Part shown: piece after piece, positions 1-9,696 of the stretch | How the letters are laid out: the number at the start of each line of letters is the position of its first letter | How positions within the stretch are numbered: position 1 is the stretch's first letter | Assembly (NCBI GenBank): GCA_949286415.1 | Contig: CASEBV010000007.1 | Span: forward strand, 124,001-188,000 | Length of the DNA: 64,000 bases | Direction: 5' to 3' | Source of the DNA: an uncultured Bacteroidales bacterium | GTDB lineage: Bacteria; Bacteroidota; Bacteroidia; Bacteroidales; UBA932 | Made by a program: the position numbers and the translations under genes | Notes under the pieces: generated by a model | The model's database searches: none | What the model saw: the letters and a program-made list of their open reading frames with translations, nothing else | Told to the model about the DNA's origin: nothing

Positions 1-608
1 TCATACTCGAGGAAAAGCTTTTCATTGAGCCCGGCCTGCTTCCTCATGTATGAGGCTATCATCATGTCATACTCTGCGGTATGGGTATAGGCCTCAGCGG
101 AGAGGCGGAGCCTGGTCCCGGGTGTAGTGTTCCCCGTCTGGCGGATTTCGTCAATGATTTTCGGATAGTCCTCCGGATGGCAGACCACAGTGACATCCTT
201 CCAGTTCTTGGCCGCACTGCGGAGCATTGAAGGGCCTCCGATGTCGATGTTCTCGATGGCATCCTCCATGGTCACATCCGGCTTCGATATTGTCTCTCTG
301 AACGGATAGAGATTGACGCATACGAGGTCGATGTATTCTATTCCGTTTTCCTGAAGCTGCCTGCGGTGACTTTCGAGGTCCCTGCGGCCGAGAAGTGCCC
401 CGTGAACCTTCGGATGAAGAGTCTTGACTCTTCCGTCACAGATTTCCGGGAAGCCGGTTATCTCACTGATGTTGATGATTTTGAGTCCTGCTTCCTGAAG
501 AAGTTTCATGGTGCCTCCGGTGGCGATGATTTCCCACCCGAGAGACTCAAGCTGACGGGCGAATTCTACCACGCCTGTCTTATCGCTTACTGAAAATAAA
601 GCTCTCAT
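1..608 (-). CDS. purH: PurH, IMP cyclohydrolase / AICAR transformylase, 5' part (cut by window edge)
   Basis: Bifunctional enzyme of the last two steps of IMP synthesis: AICAR formylation and closure of the inosine ring. Only the N-terminal 202 codons are in the window; the frame runs open through position 1. The protein starts [17 protein letters not shown], typical of the MGS-like IMP cyclohydrolase domain, with [10 protein letters not shown] and [18 protein letters not shown] following as in that family. The AICAR transformylase half lies outside. ATG at 606-608; 47 bp separate it from the purM stop upstream, so the two are probably one transcript (purM then purH). The left edge is missing, so integrity of the gene cannot be judged. 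Confidence 0.95.
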   Translation of the reverse strand, partial: MRALFSVSDKTGVVEFARQLESLGWEIIATGGTMKLLQEAGLKIINISEITGFPEICDGRVKTLHPKVHGALLGRRDLESHRRQLQENGIEYIDLVCVNLYPFRETISKPDVTMEDAIENIDIGGPSMLRSAAKNWKDVTVVCHPEDYPKIIDEIRQTGNTTPGTRLRLSAEAYTHTAEYDMMIASYMRKQAGLNEKLFLEY

Positions 609-655
609 AATATGGCTGTTGTTTGCTTTCAATTTTCAATTCATTCTTGAACCGG

Positions 656-1690
656 TCAGGCCTGCATCCTGATGTCCACTCCCGGACGGTCCGTGACACG
701 GCCGATGACGGAAGCCTTCTCCCCGTGCGATTCAAGGATGGCAATGGCCTTGTCCGCTTCGGAGGAGTCGAGGGCGAGTACCATGCCTATGCCCATGTTG
801 AAGATATTGAACATTTCGCGGTGAGCGACTTTCCCGTATTTTTCAAGAAGCCTGAATATCGGAAGAATTTCCCATGAACCTTCCTGAATCTCAATTCCCT
901 GGCCTTCCTTGAGGATACGCGGGATATTCTCGTCAAAGCCGCCTCCGGTAATGTGGGCGACTCCATGCACATCGCAGCTGCGGATGACATCGAGCACCTG
1001 CCTGACATATATTTTGGTCGGTGTGAGGGAGACTTCTCCGAGCACCTGTCCGCCAAGCTCCGGATATGAAGACCTGAGGTCCAGGCCAGCGTCGGCAAAT
1101 ATCTTGCGCACAAGGCTGAAGCCGTTGGAATGCACGCCGGACGAGGCTATTCCTACAAGGACATCCCCGGCCTTCACTTTGCTGCCGTCTATAAGCTTCG
1201 ACTTCTCCACAACGCCGGTGGTAAATCCGGCTATGTCGTATTCGCCGTCCGAATACATTCCCGGCATTTCTGCGGTCTCGCCGCCGACAAGGGCACATCC
1301 GGCCTGACGGCATCCTTCTGCGACACCGGCGACTATGGCCTCGATTTTTTCCGGCTCGTTGTGTCCTACGGCTATGTAGTCAAGGAAGAAAAGAGGTTCC
1401 GCTCCCTGGGCAAGCACATCATTCACGCACATTGCCACGGCATCGATTCCTATGGTGTCATGCTTGTCCATCGCAAAGGCAAGCTTAAGCTTGGTGCCCA
1501 CTCCGTCAGTGCCGCTGACCAGCACAGGTTCCTTTACATTCAGGGAGGAGAGGTCGAACATTCCCCCGAATGAGCCTATATTGCCCATGACACCTGCACG
1601 CGCCGTAGAGGCCACATGACTTTTGATTCTGCGGACCACCTCGTAACCTGCCTCAAGGTTGACACCCGCCTTTTCATAACTGACTGCCAT
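656..1690 (-). CDS. purM: PurM, phosphoribosylformylglycinamidine cyclo-ligase (AIR synthetase)
   Basis: Cytosolic ATP-dependent enzyme that closes the imidazole ring, turning FGAM into AIR (step 5 of purine synthesis). 344 residues, the usual length. Family landmarks: N-terminal [30 protein letters not shown] (phosphate/ATP region), [37 protein letters not shown] and the C-terminal [16 protein letters not shown] at 1688-1690. It leads a short unit with purH, behind a promoter-like box at 1763-1770, and is separated from the upstream coaW by 106 bp. No oddities. Confidence 0.97.
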   Translation of the reverse strand: MAVSYEKAGVNLEAGYEVVRRIKSHVASTARAGVMGNIGSFGGMFDLSSLNVKEPVLVSGTDGVGTKLKLAFAMDKHDTIGIDAVAMCVNDVLAQGAEPLFFLDYIAVGHNEPEKIEAIVAGVAEGCRQAGCALVGGETAEMPGMYSDGEYDIAGFTTGVVEKSKLIDGSKVKAGDVLVGIASSGVHSNGFSLVRKIFADAGLDLRSSYPELGGQVLGEVSLTPTKIYVRQVLDVIRSCDVHGVAHITGGGFDENIPRILKEGQGIEIQEGSWEILPIFRLLEKYGKVAHREMFNIFNMGIGMVLALDSSEADKAIAILESHGEKASVIGRVTDRPGVDIRMQA

Positions 1691-1762
1691 ATCTGTATTG
1701 TGTTTATTAGTCCCGATGGTATTGTATCAGTTGTATTATTCTGATGGTATTATTCAATCCTG

Positions 1763-1770
1763 CAAATATA
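1763..1770 (-). promoter_or_regulatory. Promoter -7 box (TATATTTG) for purM-purH
   Basis: On the minus strand this reads TATATTTG, a full match to the Bacteroidetes -7 element TAnnTTTG, 72 bp before the purM start. I see no clear TTTG -33 partner. The match suggests purM-purH has its own promoter in addition to any read-through from the purE-coaW genes. Confidence 0.5.
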
Positions 1771-1796
1771 ACATATTTATCGCAGAATGCATAGCC

Positions 1797-2624
1797 TCAC
1801 CGGCAGGCATTCCCCTGCAGGCAGCTCAAGGCGGCGCCTATTGCCGTCCTGTATTCGGGATATTCCGGTATATGCACCCGGATGCCGTACAGGGCCTCGA
1901 TCCTGTCATAGAGAGGCCTGCTCTGCGGCAGCATAGGGAGATTTCCTATCAGCACAAAATCCTTTATGCCGGTATTGTATGCCACAAGATTTGCGGCACT
2001 GCCTATTGTCTGTAGTACCATGTTGATGAGTCCGGCTGCAATATCTTCGGGAGCGGCATTGGCCTCGGCTTTTCCGAAATTCGAGGCTGTCACTCCGTAC
2101 GGAAGCCCCGGTATCTCCGTCTTCGAGATGTCCCGGATCTGCAGGTCGACTCTTGAGGTATCCCCTTTCAATGCCATATCGACTGTCTGGCGGATGTCAT
2201 GCGAATGGAAGATTATCCGGGAAAGGCCCTGCAGGGTACCTCCGCCGATGGCCATGCCTCCGACATGCTCTATCGCGTCCCCGTCCACCTTTATGAAAGA
2301 TGTGCCTGTCCCCATGCTCACGACAATCATCCTGTCCAGCCCGCTGCGGTATTTCGCTCCGAGGGCATTCGCCATGAATTCATCCGCCTTGGCCGTTGGC
2401 CGGCCGTACAGGCTGCCGTCGACATACGCGCTGCCGACACCCGTGAGCATCACCTGCTCCACCGAGTCGAGGTCTATGTGATTGTCATAAATATACTTGC
2501 CGAATGCGCCGAAAAGGGAAGTAATCGGGTCGGCAGCGGTGATGAACTGAGGGGAGCGCACTTTCCCGTCCTCTATGCCTACAATTTTGGTGGTACTCCC
2601 GCCGACGTCAATTCCTACTACCAT
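1797..2624 (-). CDS. coaW: Type II pantothenate kinase (CoaW/Fumble family)
   Basis: Probable pantothenate kinase of the type II (staphylococcal CoaW / eukaryotic PanK, 'Fumble') family, catalysing the first step of coenzyme A synthesis. 275 residues. The N-terminal VGIDVGGSTTKI is the ASKHA-fold phosphate-1 motif; VVSMGTGTSFI and the nearby GGTLQGLS match the family's second phosphate and pantothenate regions; the C-terminal DFVLIGNLP is the adenosine-side motif. It follows purF by 51 bp on the same strand and appears to be the last gene of the purE-K-L-F run. Bacteria more often carry type I or III PanK, so the assignment to type II rests on these motifs. ATG at 2622-2624. Confidence 0.85.
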   Translation of the reverse strand: MVVGIDVGGSTTKIVGIEDGKVRSPQFITAADPITSLFGAFGKYIYDNHIDLDSVEQVMLTGVGSAYVDGSLYGRPTAKADEFMANALGAKYRSGLDRMIVVSMGTGTSFIKVDGDAIEHVGGMAIGGGTLQGLSRIIFHSHDIRQTVDMALKGDTSRVDLQIRDISKTEIPGLPYGVTASNFGKAEANAAPEDIAAGLINMVLQTIGSAANLVAYNTGIKDFVLIGNLPMLPQSRPLYDRIEALYGIRVHIPEYPEYRTAIGAALSCLQGNACR

Positions 2625-2631
2625 GGTATCT

Positions 2632-2671
2632 TTTCTTTACGGATATCTTCAAAAATATGTTTCTTTACGGA
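2632..2671. repeat. 12-bp direct repeat between purF and coaW
   Basis: The word TTTCTTTACGGA occurs at 2632-2643 and again at 2660-2671, a period of 28 bp, filling the short purF-coaW spacer. It looks like a small tandem duplication; no function is evident. Confidence 0.5.
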
Positions 2672-2675
2672 AATG

Positions 2676-4082
2676 TCAGAACTTTCCGTCCCTGTTGGCA
2701 TCCTCCACCGGCTGATAGAGACTTGTAGGATACCGTCCGTTGAAGCATGCAAGGCATAAGTCTGTCCTCTGCCCGGCCTTGTAAAGGGCATCTTCGGACA
2801 GATATGCGAGAGTGTCCGCCCCTATTTCCTGGCGGGCCTCCTCCACGGACTTTCCCGCGCAGAGGAGCTCGTCGTATGTGGATATGTCCACTCCATAGAA
2901 GCAAGGCATCTTGATCGGAGGGCTGGCTATACGCAGGTGCACGGCCCTGGCTCCCGCCTCCCTGAGCATGGAGACTATCCTCCTTGATGTGGTTCCCCTG
3001 ACAATTGAATCGTCCACGAGCACGACCCTCTTGTCCTTGACAATGGCCTTGACTGCAGAGAGCTTCATCCGCACTCCCTTTTCCCGCATCGCCTGCGAAG
3101 GCTGTATGAATGTCCGGGCAATGTATCTGTTCTTTATCAGTCCCATTTCGTACGGGAGCCCGCTGGCTTCGCTGTAGCCCATTGCCGCACTGAGGCTTGA
3201 ATCCGGGACACCGACAACTATGTCCGCGTCGGCAGGGGCTTCCTCATACAGCAGCCGCCCTGTCTCTTTCCTGAAACTGTGGACATTACATCCCTCAATG
3301 TCACTGTCAGGCCGGGCGAAATAGACATATTCCATGGCGCACATGGCATGACGGCAATGCTCATTGTATTTCCTGCTCCGCAGGCCGTGACCATCGATTG
3401 TGACAATCTCCCCCGGCTCTATGTCCCGGAGATATTCCGCGCCTATTACATCAAATGCACAGGTCTCGCTGCTGACGGCATATCCGTTTCCTATCCGGCC
3501 TATGGACAGGGGTCGCAGGCCGTACTTGTCCCGGCAGGCATATATGCGGTTGGAAGTCATTATCAGGAATGCGAATGCCCCTTCAACTGTGTTGAGGGCA
3601 TTGACAATGGAAAAAATCCTTGGCTTGTGGGCCTCCGCGCTGTCTTTTTTGATGAGATGCGCCAGCACCTCGCTGTCGGACGAGGACTGGAACAGGCTTC
3701 CCCTGTCCTCCAGTTCCCTGCGGAGGAGACTATAGTTGACGAGATTGCCGTTGTGCGCCAATGCAAAGTCCCCGGTGTGGTGCCGGAAAAGGAAAGGCTG
3801 GACATTCTCGATTCCCCCGCCACCTGTAGTGGAATAGCGGACATGACCTATTGCCATGTCTCCCCGGAGGCCGGAGAGCTTCGTCTCCGGGAATACTTCG
3901 GTAACGAGCCCCTCACCCTTGATTCTCTTCATCTTCCCGTCAGGGCCGGATGCCACTATTCCGCAGCCTTCCTGTCCCCTGTGCTGAAGGGCATGAAGTC
4001 CGTAATATACAAGAGTTGGGGCATCCGGAACGCCCCAGACGCCGAATACCCCGCATTCTTCATTTATATTCCTGTACGGCAT
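2676..4082 (-). CDS. purF: PurF, amidophosphoribosyltransferase (Fe-S type)
   Basis: First committed step of purine synthesis: glutamine plus PRPP gives phosphoribosylamine. 468 residues. MPYRNINEECGVFGVWG carries a nine-residue propeptide before the nucleophile Cys10 of the Ntn-type glutaminase domain. VVLVDDSIVRGTT is the PRPP-binding loop. Cysteines in HAMCAMEYVYFARPDS, KMPCFYGVDIST and the C-terminal DLCLACFNGRYP match the four 4Fe-4S ligands of the Bacillus-type enzyme, so this should be the propeptide-processed, oxygen-sensitive class. Starts one base after the purL stop (translational coupling likely). Confidence 0.96.
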   Translation of the reverse strand: MPYRNINEECGVFGVWGVPDAPTLVYYGLHALQHRGQEGCGIVASGPDGKMKRIKGEGLVTEVFPETKLSGLRGDMAIGHVRYSTTGGGGIENVQPFLFRHHTGDFALAHNGNLVNYSLLRRELEDRGSLFQSSSDSEVLAHLIKKDSAEAHKPRIFSIVNALNTVEGAFAFLIMTSNRIYACRDKYGLRPLSIGRIGNGYAVSSETCAFDVIGAEYLRDIEPGEIVTIDGHGLRSRKYNEHCRHAMCAMEYVYFARPDSDIEGCNVHSFRKETGRLLYEEAPADADIVVGVPDSSLSAAMGYSEASGLPYEMGLIKNRYIARTFIQPSQAMREKGVRMKLSAVKAIVKDKRVVLVDDSIVRGTTSRRIVSMLREAGARAVHLRIASPPIKMPCFYGVDISTYDELLCAGKSVEEARQEIGADTLAYLSEDALYKAGQRTDLCLACFNGRYPTSLYQPVEDANRDGKF

Positions 4083-4083
4083 T

Positions 4084-7000
4084 CTATTTCCCCCTGAAAT
4101 ACCTTACGGCATTGTCGAACAGAGGCTGCTCAAGCTCTTCTTCAATGTTCTTGAACAGGTTTCTCTCATATCTTTCAGTATGGCCCATCTTGCCGAGAAT
4201 CTGTCCGTCAGGACTGATGATGCCCTCGATGGCATAGCAGGAACCGTTAGGATTGTACGGGGATTCCATGGTAACTTCTTCAGTGACCGGATCCACATAC
4301 TGGAAGGCGACCTGACCGTCGGCAAAGAGTTTCCGCGCAAGTTCCTCATTAACCACGAACTTGCCTTCGCCGTGGCTGACGGCTATTGTATGCAGGTCCC
4401 CGACACAGAAGCTTGAGAGCCACGGGGAATTGACAGACGCGACTCTCGTCGTTACCATCTGCGATATATGACGGTTGATGTCATTCCTGAAAAGCACCGG
4501 AGAGTCCTTTGTCACCATGCCAAGCCGCCCGTATGGAAGAAGTCCGGACTTCACGAGGGCCTGGAAACCGTTGCAGATGCCCAGGATGAGACCGCCGCGG
4601 TCAAGGAGCTTATGGATTTCTTCAGCGATATCCTTGTTGTTCAGCACATTCGCTATGAACTTTCCGCTGCCGTCAGGCTCGTCTCCGGCAGAGAAGCCGC
4701 CGCAGAGGGCGAGTATATGGCATTCGGAGATGTTTTTCTTCATCTCGGCGATCGAGCGGAAGATATCATCTGCAGTCAGATTGCAGAATACGCTCATCCT
4801 CACTTCAGCCCCGGCCTTGCGGAATGCCTTGGCGGTATCATAGTCGCAGTTGGTTCCCGGGAATACAGGGATATACGCCACAGGTGTCCCGACAGGCTCT
4901 CCCTTCCACTTCATCTCGGACTTTTTCTTTTTCAGAGGGGCGGCATTGCCGAGTCCCGCAGGCGCCACAGCCTTATGGGAAGGCTCGCATTCCGACGGGT
5001 AGATTGAAGAGAACCTTGCCCCGCAGGTCTCCATCATCTCGAAGATTGAAAGCGAAGTGCCGTTGATGTGGAGCATGCCGTCCTCGCCTGTTGTGACGGT
5101 ACCCAGATATTCCGCCGCAGGAAAATCAAGCGGCTTGTCGCATTCGACCAGGATGGAGCCGTAGCTGTAGTTGAACAAGTCCTCTTCGGGCACCTTGACA
5201 TCCACGCCGAAGGCATTGCCGAATGACATCTTGCACAAGGCCTCGGCCACGCCGCCGAATCCTATCGCGTATGCCGCGCATACATTGCCGGACTCAATCT
5301 GCTCGTGGACATATCTGAAATTCTTCTTCAGCTGCTCCGTATCCGGCATGAAGTTCTGCAGAGGAGTGTGCCTGATGAGATAGAGCCTGTCTCCGTCCCA
5401 CTTCAGTTCAGGCGATATGACCTTGCCGGCGTTTACTGTCGTGATGCCGAAGGCCATGAGCATAGGAGGTACATTGATGTGCTCGAATGTCCCGCTCATG
5501 GAATCCTTGCCTCCGATTGACGGAAGTCCGAGCTCAACCTGCATCTTCAGGGCTCCGAGAAGGGCGCTCAGAGGTTTTCCCCATGAACGGCTGTCATGCA
5601 TCCTCTCGAAATATTCCTGGTATGAGAATCTCATCTTCTCGTATGAAGCGCCGGATGCCACTGCCTTGGAGCAGGCCTCGACCACGGAATATGCGGCCCC
5701 GTGGTACGGGCTCCATGAAGAGATGTACGGATTATATCCGAAGGCCATCACGCTGGCAGTGTCGGTGTAGCCGTCTGCAGGGAGTTTCTGTACCGACACC
5801 TGGGTCTCTGTAGTCTGCAGGCAGCCTCCGAACGGCATGAGCACCGTCGAGCGGCCTATGGTGGAGTCGAACATTTCTATGAGGCCTTTCTGGGAAGTCA
5901 CATTCCAGTCGCGCAGGTTGTTTTCAATCTTTTCCTCAAGGGTGTCTCCTTCCACCTTGCGGGCGAACGGATTCCTGTTCTCCACTGCCTGCACCACAGC
6001 CTCGGCATAGTGCCTTGCGCCGGCGCTGTCGATGAATTCGCGCGAAAGGTCAACGACGAGCCTGTCCCCGTTGTACATCCTGAGCCTTGCGCTGCCGGTG
6101 ACATCAGCCACATGGGTGACCTCCACATTTTCACTTGCGCAGTATTTCTCGAACTGTTCCCTGTCCTTCGCCTCGACCACGACAGCCATCCTCTCCTGGG
6201 ATTCGCTGATGGCGAGCTCGGTGGAGTTCAGTCCGCTGTATTTCACCGGCACGCGGTCAAGATAGATGTCAAGCCCGTCGGCGAGTTCTCCGATGGCAAC
6301 GCTTACTCCGCCGGCTCCGAAATCATTGGATTTCTTTATGAGTCTGGTCACCTCGGGACGGCGGAAAAGCCTCTGCAGCTTCCGCTCCTCCGGTGCATTT
6401 CCTTTCTGGACCTCACTGCCGCAGGTCTCGAGGGAAGCCTCCGTATGCTCCTTGGAAGAGCCTGTGGCGCCTCCTATGCCGTCACGGCCAGTCCTTCCGC
6501 CGAGAAGGAGGATGACATCTCCCGGACAAGGGCTTTCCCTGCGCACATTCTCCGCCTTCACTGCCCCGACCACGGCTCCGACCTCCAGCCTTTTCGCCAG
6601 ATAGCCCGGATGATAGATTTCACGGACATGTGTTGTGGCAAGGCCTATCTGGTTGCCGTAGCTGGAATATCCGGCTGCAGCCTTGCGGCTTATGACCTTC
6701 TGGGGCAGCTTGCCAGGAATGGTCTCCGCTACCGGCTGGTATATGTCGCCGGCCCCCGTGACACGCATAGCCTGATATACATAGCTTCTGCCGGAAAGAG
6801 GGTCCCTGATGGCTCCGCCGAGACAGGTCGCGGCACCTCCGAACGGCTCGATTTCAGTCGGATGGTTGTGCGTCTCGTTCTTGAACTGGAGCAGCCATTT
6901 CTCAATCTTCCCGTCCACGTCCACATCCACATAAATGCTGCAGGCGTTGTTCTCCTCGCTCACCTCCATGTCGTCCAGCAGTCCCCTTGACTTGAGATAA

Positions 7001-7824
7001 CGGGCTCCGATGGTCGCCATGTCCATGAGATTCAGGCCCTTGTTTTCACGGCCGAGTTCCTTGCGGATTTTCAGGTAGAGATTATATGTTCCTTCTATTT
7101 CCTCCCTGACGAATGACTCCTCGAAGTCAATCTTCTGAAGCTCGGTGGTGAATGTGGTGTGGCGGCAATGGTCGCTCCAGTATGTGTCCAGAATCCTGAG
7201 CTCCGTCTCATACGGGTCCCTGCCCTCTTTTCTGAAATAATTGACCACTTCACGAAGGTCATCGCTGTTCATGGCAAGTCCCATCTGCCTGCAGTACGGG
7301 GCGAGGTCCTCCTCTTTCATCAGGGTGAAGCCCTCAAGCACCTTGACAGGCTTGACCGGAGCCTGCTCCGTGTCACTGAGCACGGAAAGGTCCTTCTGCC
7401 TGGACTCGACTGCATTTATATAATAATGACGTATTTTCTCCAGGTCCCCGTCAGAGACATTTTTGTCGAAAATGAGCAGCCTGGAGCTCTTTATCCGCAC
7501 ATCGGCCTTCGGGTCAATCAGCCGCACACAGTCGACCGCAGACGCAGCCCTCTGGTCAAACTGTCCCGGGAGATACTCCACGGCTATATATTTTGTCCCG
7601 CTCAGGTCGCATTCATCAGAGACCTTGTCGGTCATTATCTCGCCGAACACACCGTAGCGGCTCTTTTCCAAAAGCTCGGGAGTAAACCCGAAAAGGTCAT
7701 AGACATTGAGATACCTGAGGCTGCCCAGGGACAGCTGCAGGTTCTCGTTAAGCTCATTCATCAGGCTCTTCGCCTCAACCTGAAACTCAGGGTATTTTTC
7801 AACAAATACGCGGTAATTGCCCAT
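4084..7824 (-). CDS. purL: PurL, single-chain FGAM synthase with fused glutaminase domain
   Basis: Makes FGAM from FGAR, ATP and glutamine (step 4). About 1246 residues with synthetase halves and a C-terminal class I glutaminase: VAYIPVFPGTNCDYDTAKAF begins the amidotransferase domain and GLILGICNGFQALVKSGLLP holds the nucleophile Cys. DTYWSDHCRHTTFTTELQKI and LQFKNETHNHPTEIEPFGGA are synthetase signatures. The N-terminus (NYRVFVEKYPEFQVEAKSL) resembles the streptococcal/clostridial form rather than the proteobacterial one. I chose ATG at 7822-7824; the open frame reaches only a TTG further up (7848). 84 bp lie between this start and the purK stop; purF follows after one base. Confidence 0.96.
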   Translation of the reverse strand: MGNYRVFVEKYPEFQVEAKSLMNELNENLQLSLGSLRYLNVYDLFGFTPELLEKSRYGVFGEIMTDKVSDECDLSGTKYIAVEYLPGQFDQRAASAVDCVRLIDPKADVRIKSSRLLIFDKNVSDGDLEKIRHYYINAVESRQKDLSVLSDTEQAPVKPVKVLEGFTLMKEEDLAPYCRQMGLAMNSDDLREVVNYFRKEGRDPYETELRILDTYWSDHCRHTTFTTELQKIDFEESFVREEIEGTYNLYLKIRKELGRENKGLNLMDMATIGARYLKSRGLLDDMEVSEENNACSIYVDVDVDGKIEKWLLQFKNETHNHPTEIEPFGGAATCLGGAIRDPLSGRSYVYQAMRVTGAGDIYQPVAETIPGKLPQKVISRKAAAGYSSYGNQIGLATTHVREIYHPGYLAKRLEVGAVVGAVKAENVRRESPCPGDVILLLGGRTGRDGIGGATGSSKEHTEASLETCGSEVQKGNAPEERKLQRLFRRPEVTRLIKKSNDFGAGGVSVAIGELADGLDIYLDRVPVKYSGLNSTELAISESQERMAVVVEAKDREQFEKYCASENVEVTHVADVTGSARLRMYNGDRLVVDLSREFIDSAGARHYAEAVVQAVENRNPFARKVEGDTLEEKIENNLRDWNVTSQKGLIEMFDSTIGRSTVLMPFGGCLQTTETQVSVQKLPADGYTDTASVMAFGYNPYISSWSPYHGAAYSVVEACSKAVASGASYEKMRFSYQEYFERMHDSRSWGKPLSALLGALKMQVELGLPSIGGKDSMSGTFEHINVPPMLMAFGITTVNAGKVISPELKWDGDRLYLIRHTPLQNFMPDTEQLKKNFRYVHEQIESGNVCAAYAIGFGGVAEALCKMSFGNAFGVDVKVPEEDLFNYSYGSILVECDKPLDFPAAEYLGTVTTGEDGMLHINGTSLSIFEMMETCGARFSSIYPSECEPSHKAVAPAGLGNAAPLKKKKSEMKWKGEPVGTPVAYIPVFPGTNCDYDTAKAFRKAGAEVRMSVFCNLTADDIFRSIAEMKKNISECHILALCGGFSAGDEPDGSGKFIANVLNNKDIAEEIHKLLDRGGLILGICNGFQALVKSGLLPYGRLGMVTKDSPVLFRNDINRHISQMVTTRVASVNSPWLSSFCVGDLHTIAVSHGEGKFVVNEELARKLFADGQVAFQYVDPVTEEVTMESPYNPNGSCYAIEGIISPDGQILGKMGHTERYERNLFKNIEEELEQPLFDNAVRYFRGK

Positions 7825-7883
7825 ATATCGGTTTCTTAATGTTATCAATTCTGACTGTCCTGTCTTTTTGTCAAGTCTTGTGT

Positions 7884-7921
7884 CTTTTCAGACGAATCTT
7901 ATGCTTTTTCAGACGAATCTT
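7884..7921. repeat. 21-bp tandem duplication of the purK 3' end including the stop codon
   Basis: The word CTTTTCAGACGAATCTT at 7884-7900 recurs with one extra T at 7904-7921 (period 21). On the minus strand the downstream copy repeats the last purK codons (Arg-Phe-Val-stop) in the same frame, so a read-through ribosome would add KSIRFV and stop again. Confidence 0.8.
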
Positions 7922-9147
7922 GCCGCCCAGACGGAATAATACCGCTCCGGGGTCATCGGCACGAAGGTAATATGGCCCATCTTCCTTTTCGGCCGGGACT
8001 GGGTCTTCCCGTACAGATGCACATACACACCCTTCCCGGCTTCCCCGCAGAAGGCATTGTCGACATCTTCAGACGCAGAGACTTCTATGCCGGGGCCGGC
8101 ACCGACAAGGGATTCGGCAACCACGGTCTTGGCGGCATCCAGGTCCTGTCCGAGTATATTCTTCATGACGGAAGGAGAGAGAAGCTCAGGTCTTTTCAGA
8201 GGCATGTCGAGCAGGAAATGACAGAGTTCCATATACTGGCTGGTCGTGCACCCTTCTATCGTCCAGTGGCCGCTGTTGTGGGGACGCGGGGCCATCTCAT
8301 TGAAATAGAATCTGTCTCCCTTGACGAAAAGTTCTATTGCCAGTATCCCCCTGTAGCTGCAGCTCTTCATGAATGACTCGCAGGACGCTGTAATCCTGCG
8401 GCACAGGTCATTCTCGCCGCTGCCATTCCGCAGTCCCGAGGCCGGCACTATGCACAGGTCAAGTATGCCGTCCCTGTGGATATTCCTTGACACAGGGAAA
8501 TGGATGATGTCTTTCCCGTCACTGACCATGATTACACTGCACTCGAAGTCGAAATCAACCATCTCTTCGAGTATGCACGGGACAGAAAGGAGGTCCGCAG
8601 CCTTCTCCATGTCCTCCAGGCTCCGTATTATGGCCTGACCATGCCCGTCGTAGCCGAGAGTGCGGGTCTTCAGGACACACGGCATGCCGATTTTCCCTAC
8701 GGACATGCCGAGATGAAGCAGCCTTGACTGAGGACTCAGGGCCGCACATGCCTCCGCATCAAGAGGGACATCGTCCATAGCGGGGACAGCCCTGTATCGC
8801 GGTGGCTCAAGCCCATGCATACGGGCATTGTCCTTTTCCCTGAGCCTGTCCTGTGAATCGAACAGCGGGGCTATCCCCTGCTTTATGTTATATTTTCCTT
8901 CCAGATGGCGGAGAATGTCCCCGGGGACATTTTCAAATTCGTAAGTAACCACATCCGAGGCTTCACACAGCCTCTCGAGGGCTTCAAGGTCATCGAATGC
9001 CCCCACAATCCGTGCGTCCGCCTCGGCAAATGCCGGAGCATCCGGGGACGGGTCCAGCGCCGTGACAAATGCGTCAAGACGGTGAGCCGCCTGGGCTATC
9101 ATGAGCCCGAGCTGCCCCCCGCCTATTATACCTATTCTCTTTTTCAT
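7909..9147 (-). CDS. purK: PurK, N5-carboxyaminoimidazole ribonucleotide synthetase
   Basis: ATP-grasp enzyme converting AIR plus bicarbonate to N5-CAIR, the substrate of the class I PurE encoded just upstream. 412 residues, slightly longer than the usual 360-390. RIGIIGGGQLGLMIAQAAHR is the N-terminal signature; KTRTLGYDGHGQ and the substrate-binding NEMAPRPHNSGHWT are diagnostic; GHITFVP closes the domain. Start ATG overlaps the purE stop by one base (TGATG). The extreme 3' end has been tandemly duplicated (7884-7921). Confidence 0.96.
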   Translation of the reverse strand: MKKRIGIIGGGQLGLMIAQAAHRLDAFVTALDPSPDAPAFAEADARIVGAFDDLEALERLCEASDVVTYEFENVPGDILRHLEGKYNIKQGIAPLFDSQDRLREKDNARMHGLEPPRYRAVPAMDDVPLDAEACAALSPQSRLLHLGMSVGKIGMPCVLKTRTLGYDGHGQAIIRSLEDMEKAADLLSVPCILEEMVDFDFECSVIMVSDGKDIIHFPVSRNIHRDGILDLCIVPASGLRNGSGENDLCRRITASCESFMKSCSYRGILAIELFVKGDRFYFNEMAPRPHNSGHWTIEGCTTSQYMELCHFLLDMPLKRPELLSPSVMKNILGQDLDAAKTVVAESLVGAGPGIEVSASEDVDNAFCGEAGKGVYVHLYGKTQSRPKRKMGHITFVPMTPERYYSVWAARFV

Positions 9148-9614
9148 CAGATTTCAGCCTTAAGGACAGATTCTGTCTGGTCTTTCCTGAACTTCTCGAG
9201 CCTCTCCGCAACCGTCTTGTCCCCGAGGGCGAGAATCGACGCAGCTATCAGAGCCGCATTCTTTGCCCCGTTGATGGCAACTGTCGCCACAGGGACTCCT
9301 CCGGGCATCTGCACTATTGAAAGGAGGGAATCAAGGCCGTTGAGTGCCCGAGACTTGACAGGAACCCCTATGACAGGAAGAGTGGTCATCGCGGCCACCA
9401 TGCCCGGAAGATGAGCGGCCCCGCCTGCACCTGCGACAATCACGCCTATGCCGCGCTGCCTGGCCGTATGCGCATATTCATACATCAGATCCGGCGTCCT
9501 GTGGGCGCTGACAACCCTTTTCTCAAAGTCTATCCCGAGTTCCTGAAGCATCTCCGCCGCGCCCGACATGACTTCCCAGTCGCTGGTGGAGCCCATTATT
9601 ATCCCTACTTTCAT
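9147..9614 (-). CDS. purE: PurE, N5-CAIR mutase (class I)
   Basis: Moves the carboxyl of N5-CAIR to give CAIR (step 6, after PurK). 155 residues from ATG at 9612-9614, which gives the family start [16 protein letters not shown]; an upstream in-frame extension of 22 codons has no family match and was rejected. Other landmarks: [15 protein letters not shown], the [12 protein letters not shown] loop of class I enzymes, and [20 protein letters not shown]. First gene of the purE-K-L-F-coaW run, with a -7 box 64 bp upstream. Confidence 0.97.
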   Translation of the reverse strand: MKVGIIMGSTSDWEVMSGAAEMLQELGIDFEKRVVSAHRTPDLMYEYAHTARQRGIGVIVAGAGGAAHLPGMVAAMTTLPVIGVPVKSRALNGLDSLLSIVQMPGGVPVATVAINGAKNAALIAASILALGDKTVAERLEKFRKDQTESVLKAEI

Positions 9615-9677
9615 GACAATAGAATTATTTTTCAGATGACATGTCCGGAGCCGTACCGGTTCATTTCCGGACCGGAG

Positions 9678-9685
9678 CAAAGGTA
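9678..9685 (-). promoter_or_regulatory. Promoter -7 box (TACCTTTG) for the purE operon
   Basis: Minus-strand TACCTTTG matches TAnnTTTG exactly, 64 bp upstream of the purE ATG and next to the EamA stop. The -33 region is A/T-rich without a clear TTTG. Between this box and purE lie repeated CCGG words that could form a small hairpin; I see no recognisable purine riboswitch. Confidence 0.5.
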
Positions 9686-9696
9686 GTCAAATTTTT

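Noticed and set aside
6010-6990. 326-codon plus-strand open frame
   Set aside because: Lies wholly antisense to purL, whose frame has clear family motifs; no domain in the antisense product.
9615-9696. Purine riboswitch before purE
   Set aside because: No purine-aptamer core can be drawn; only short CCGG-based pairings are present.
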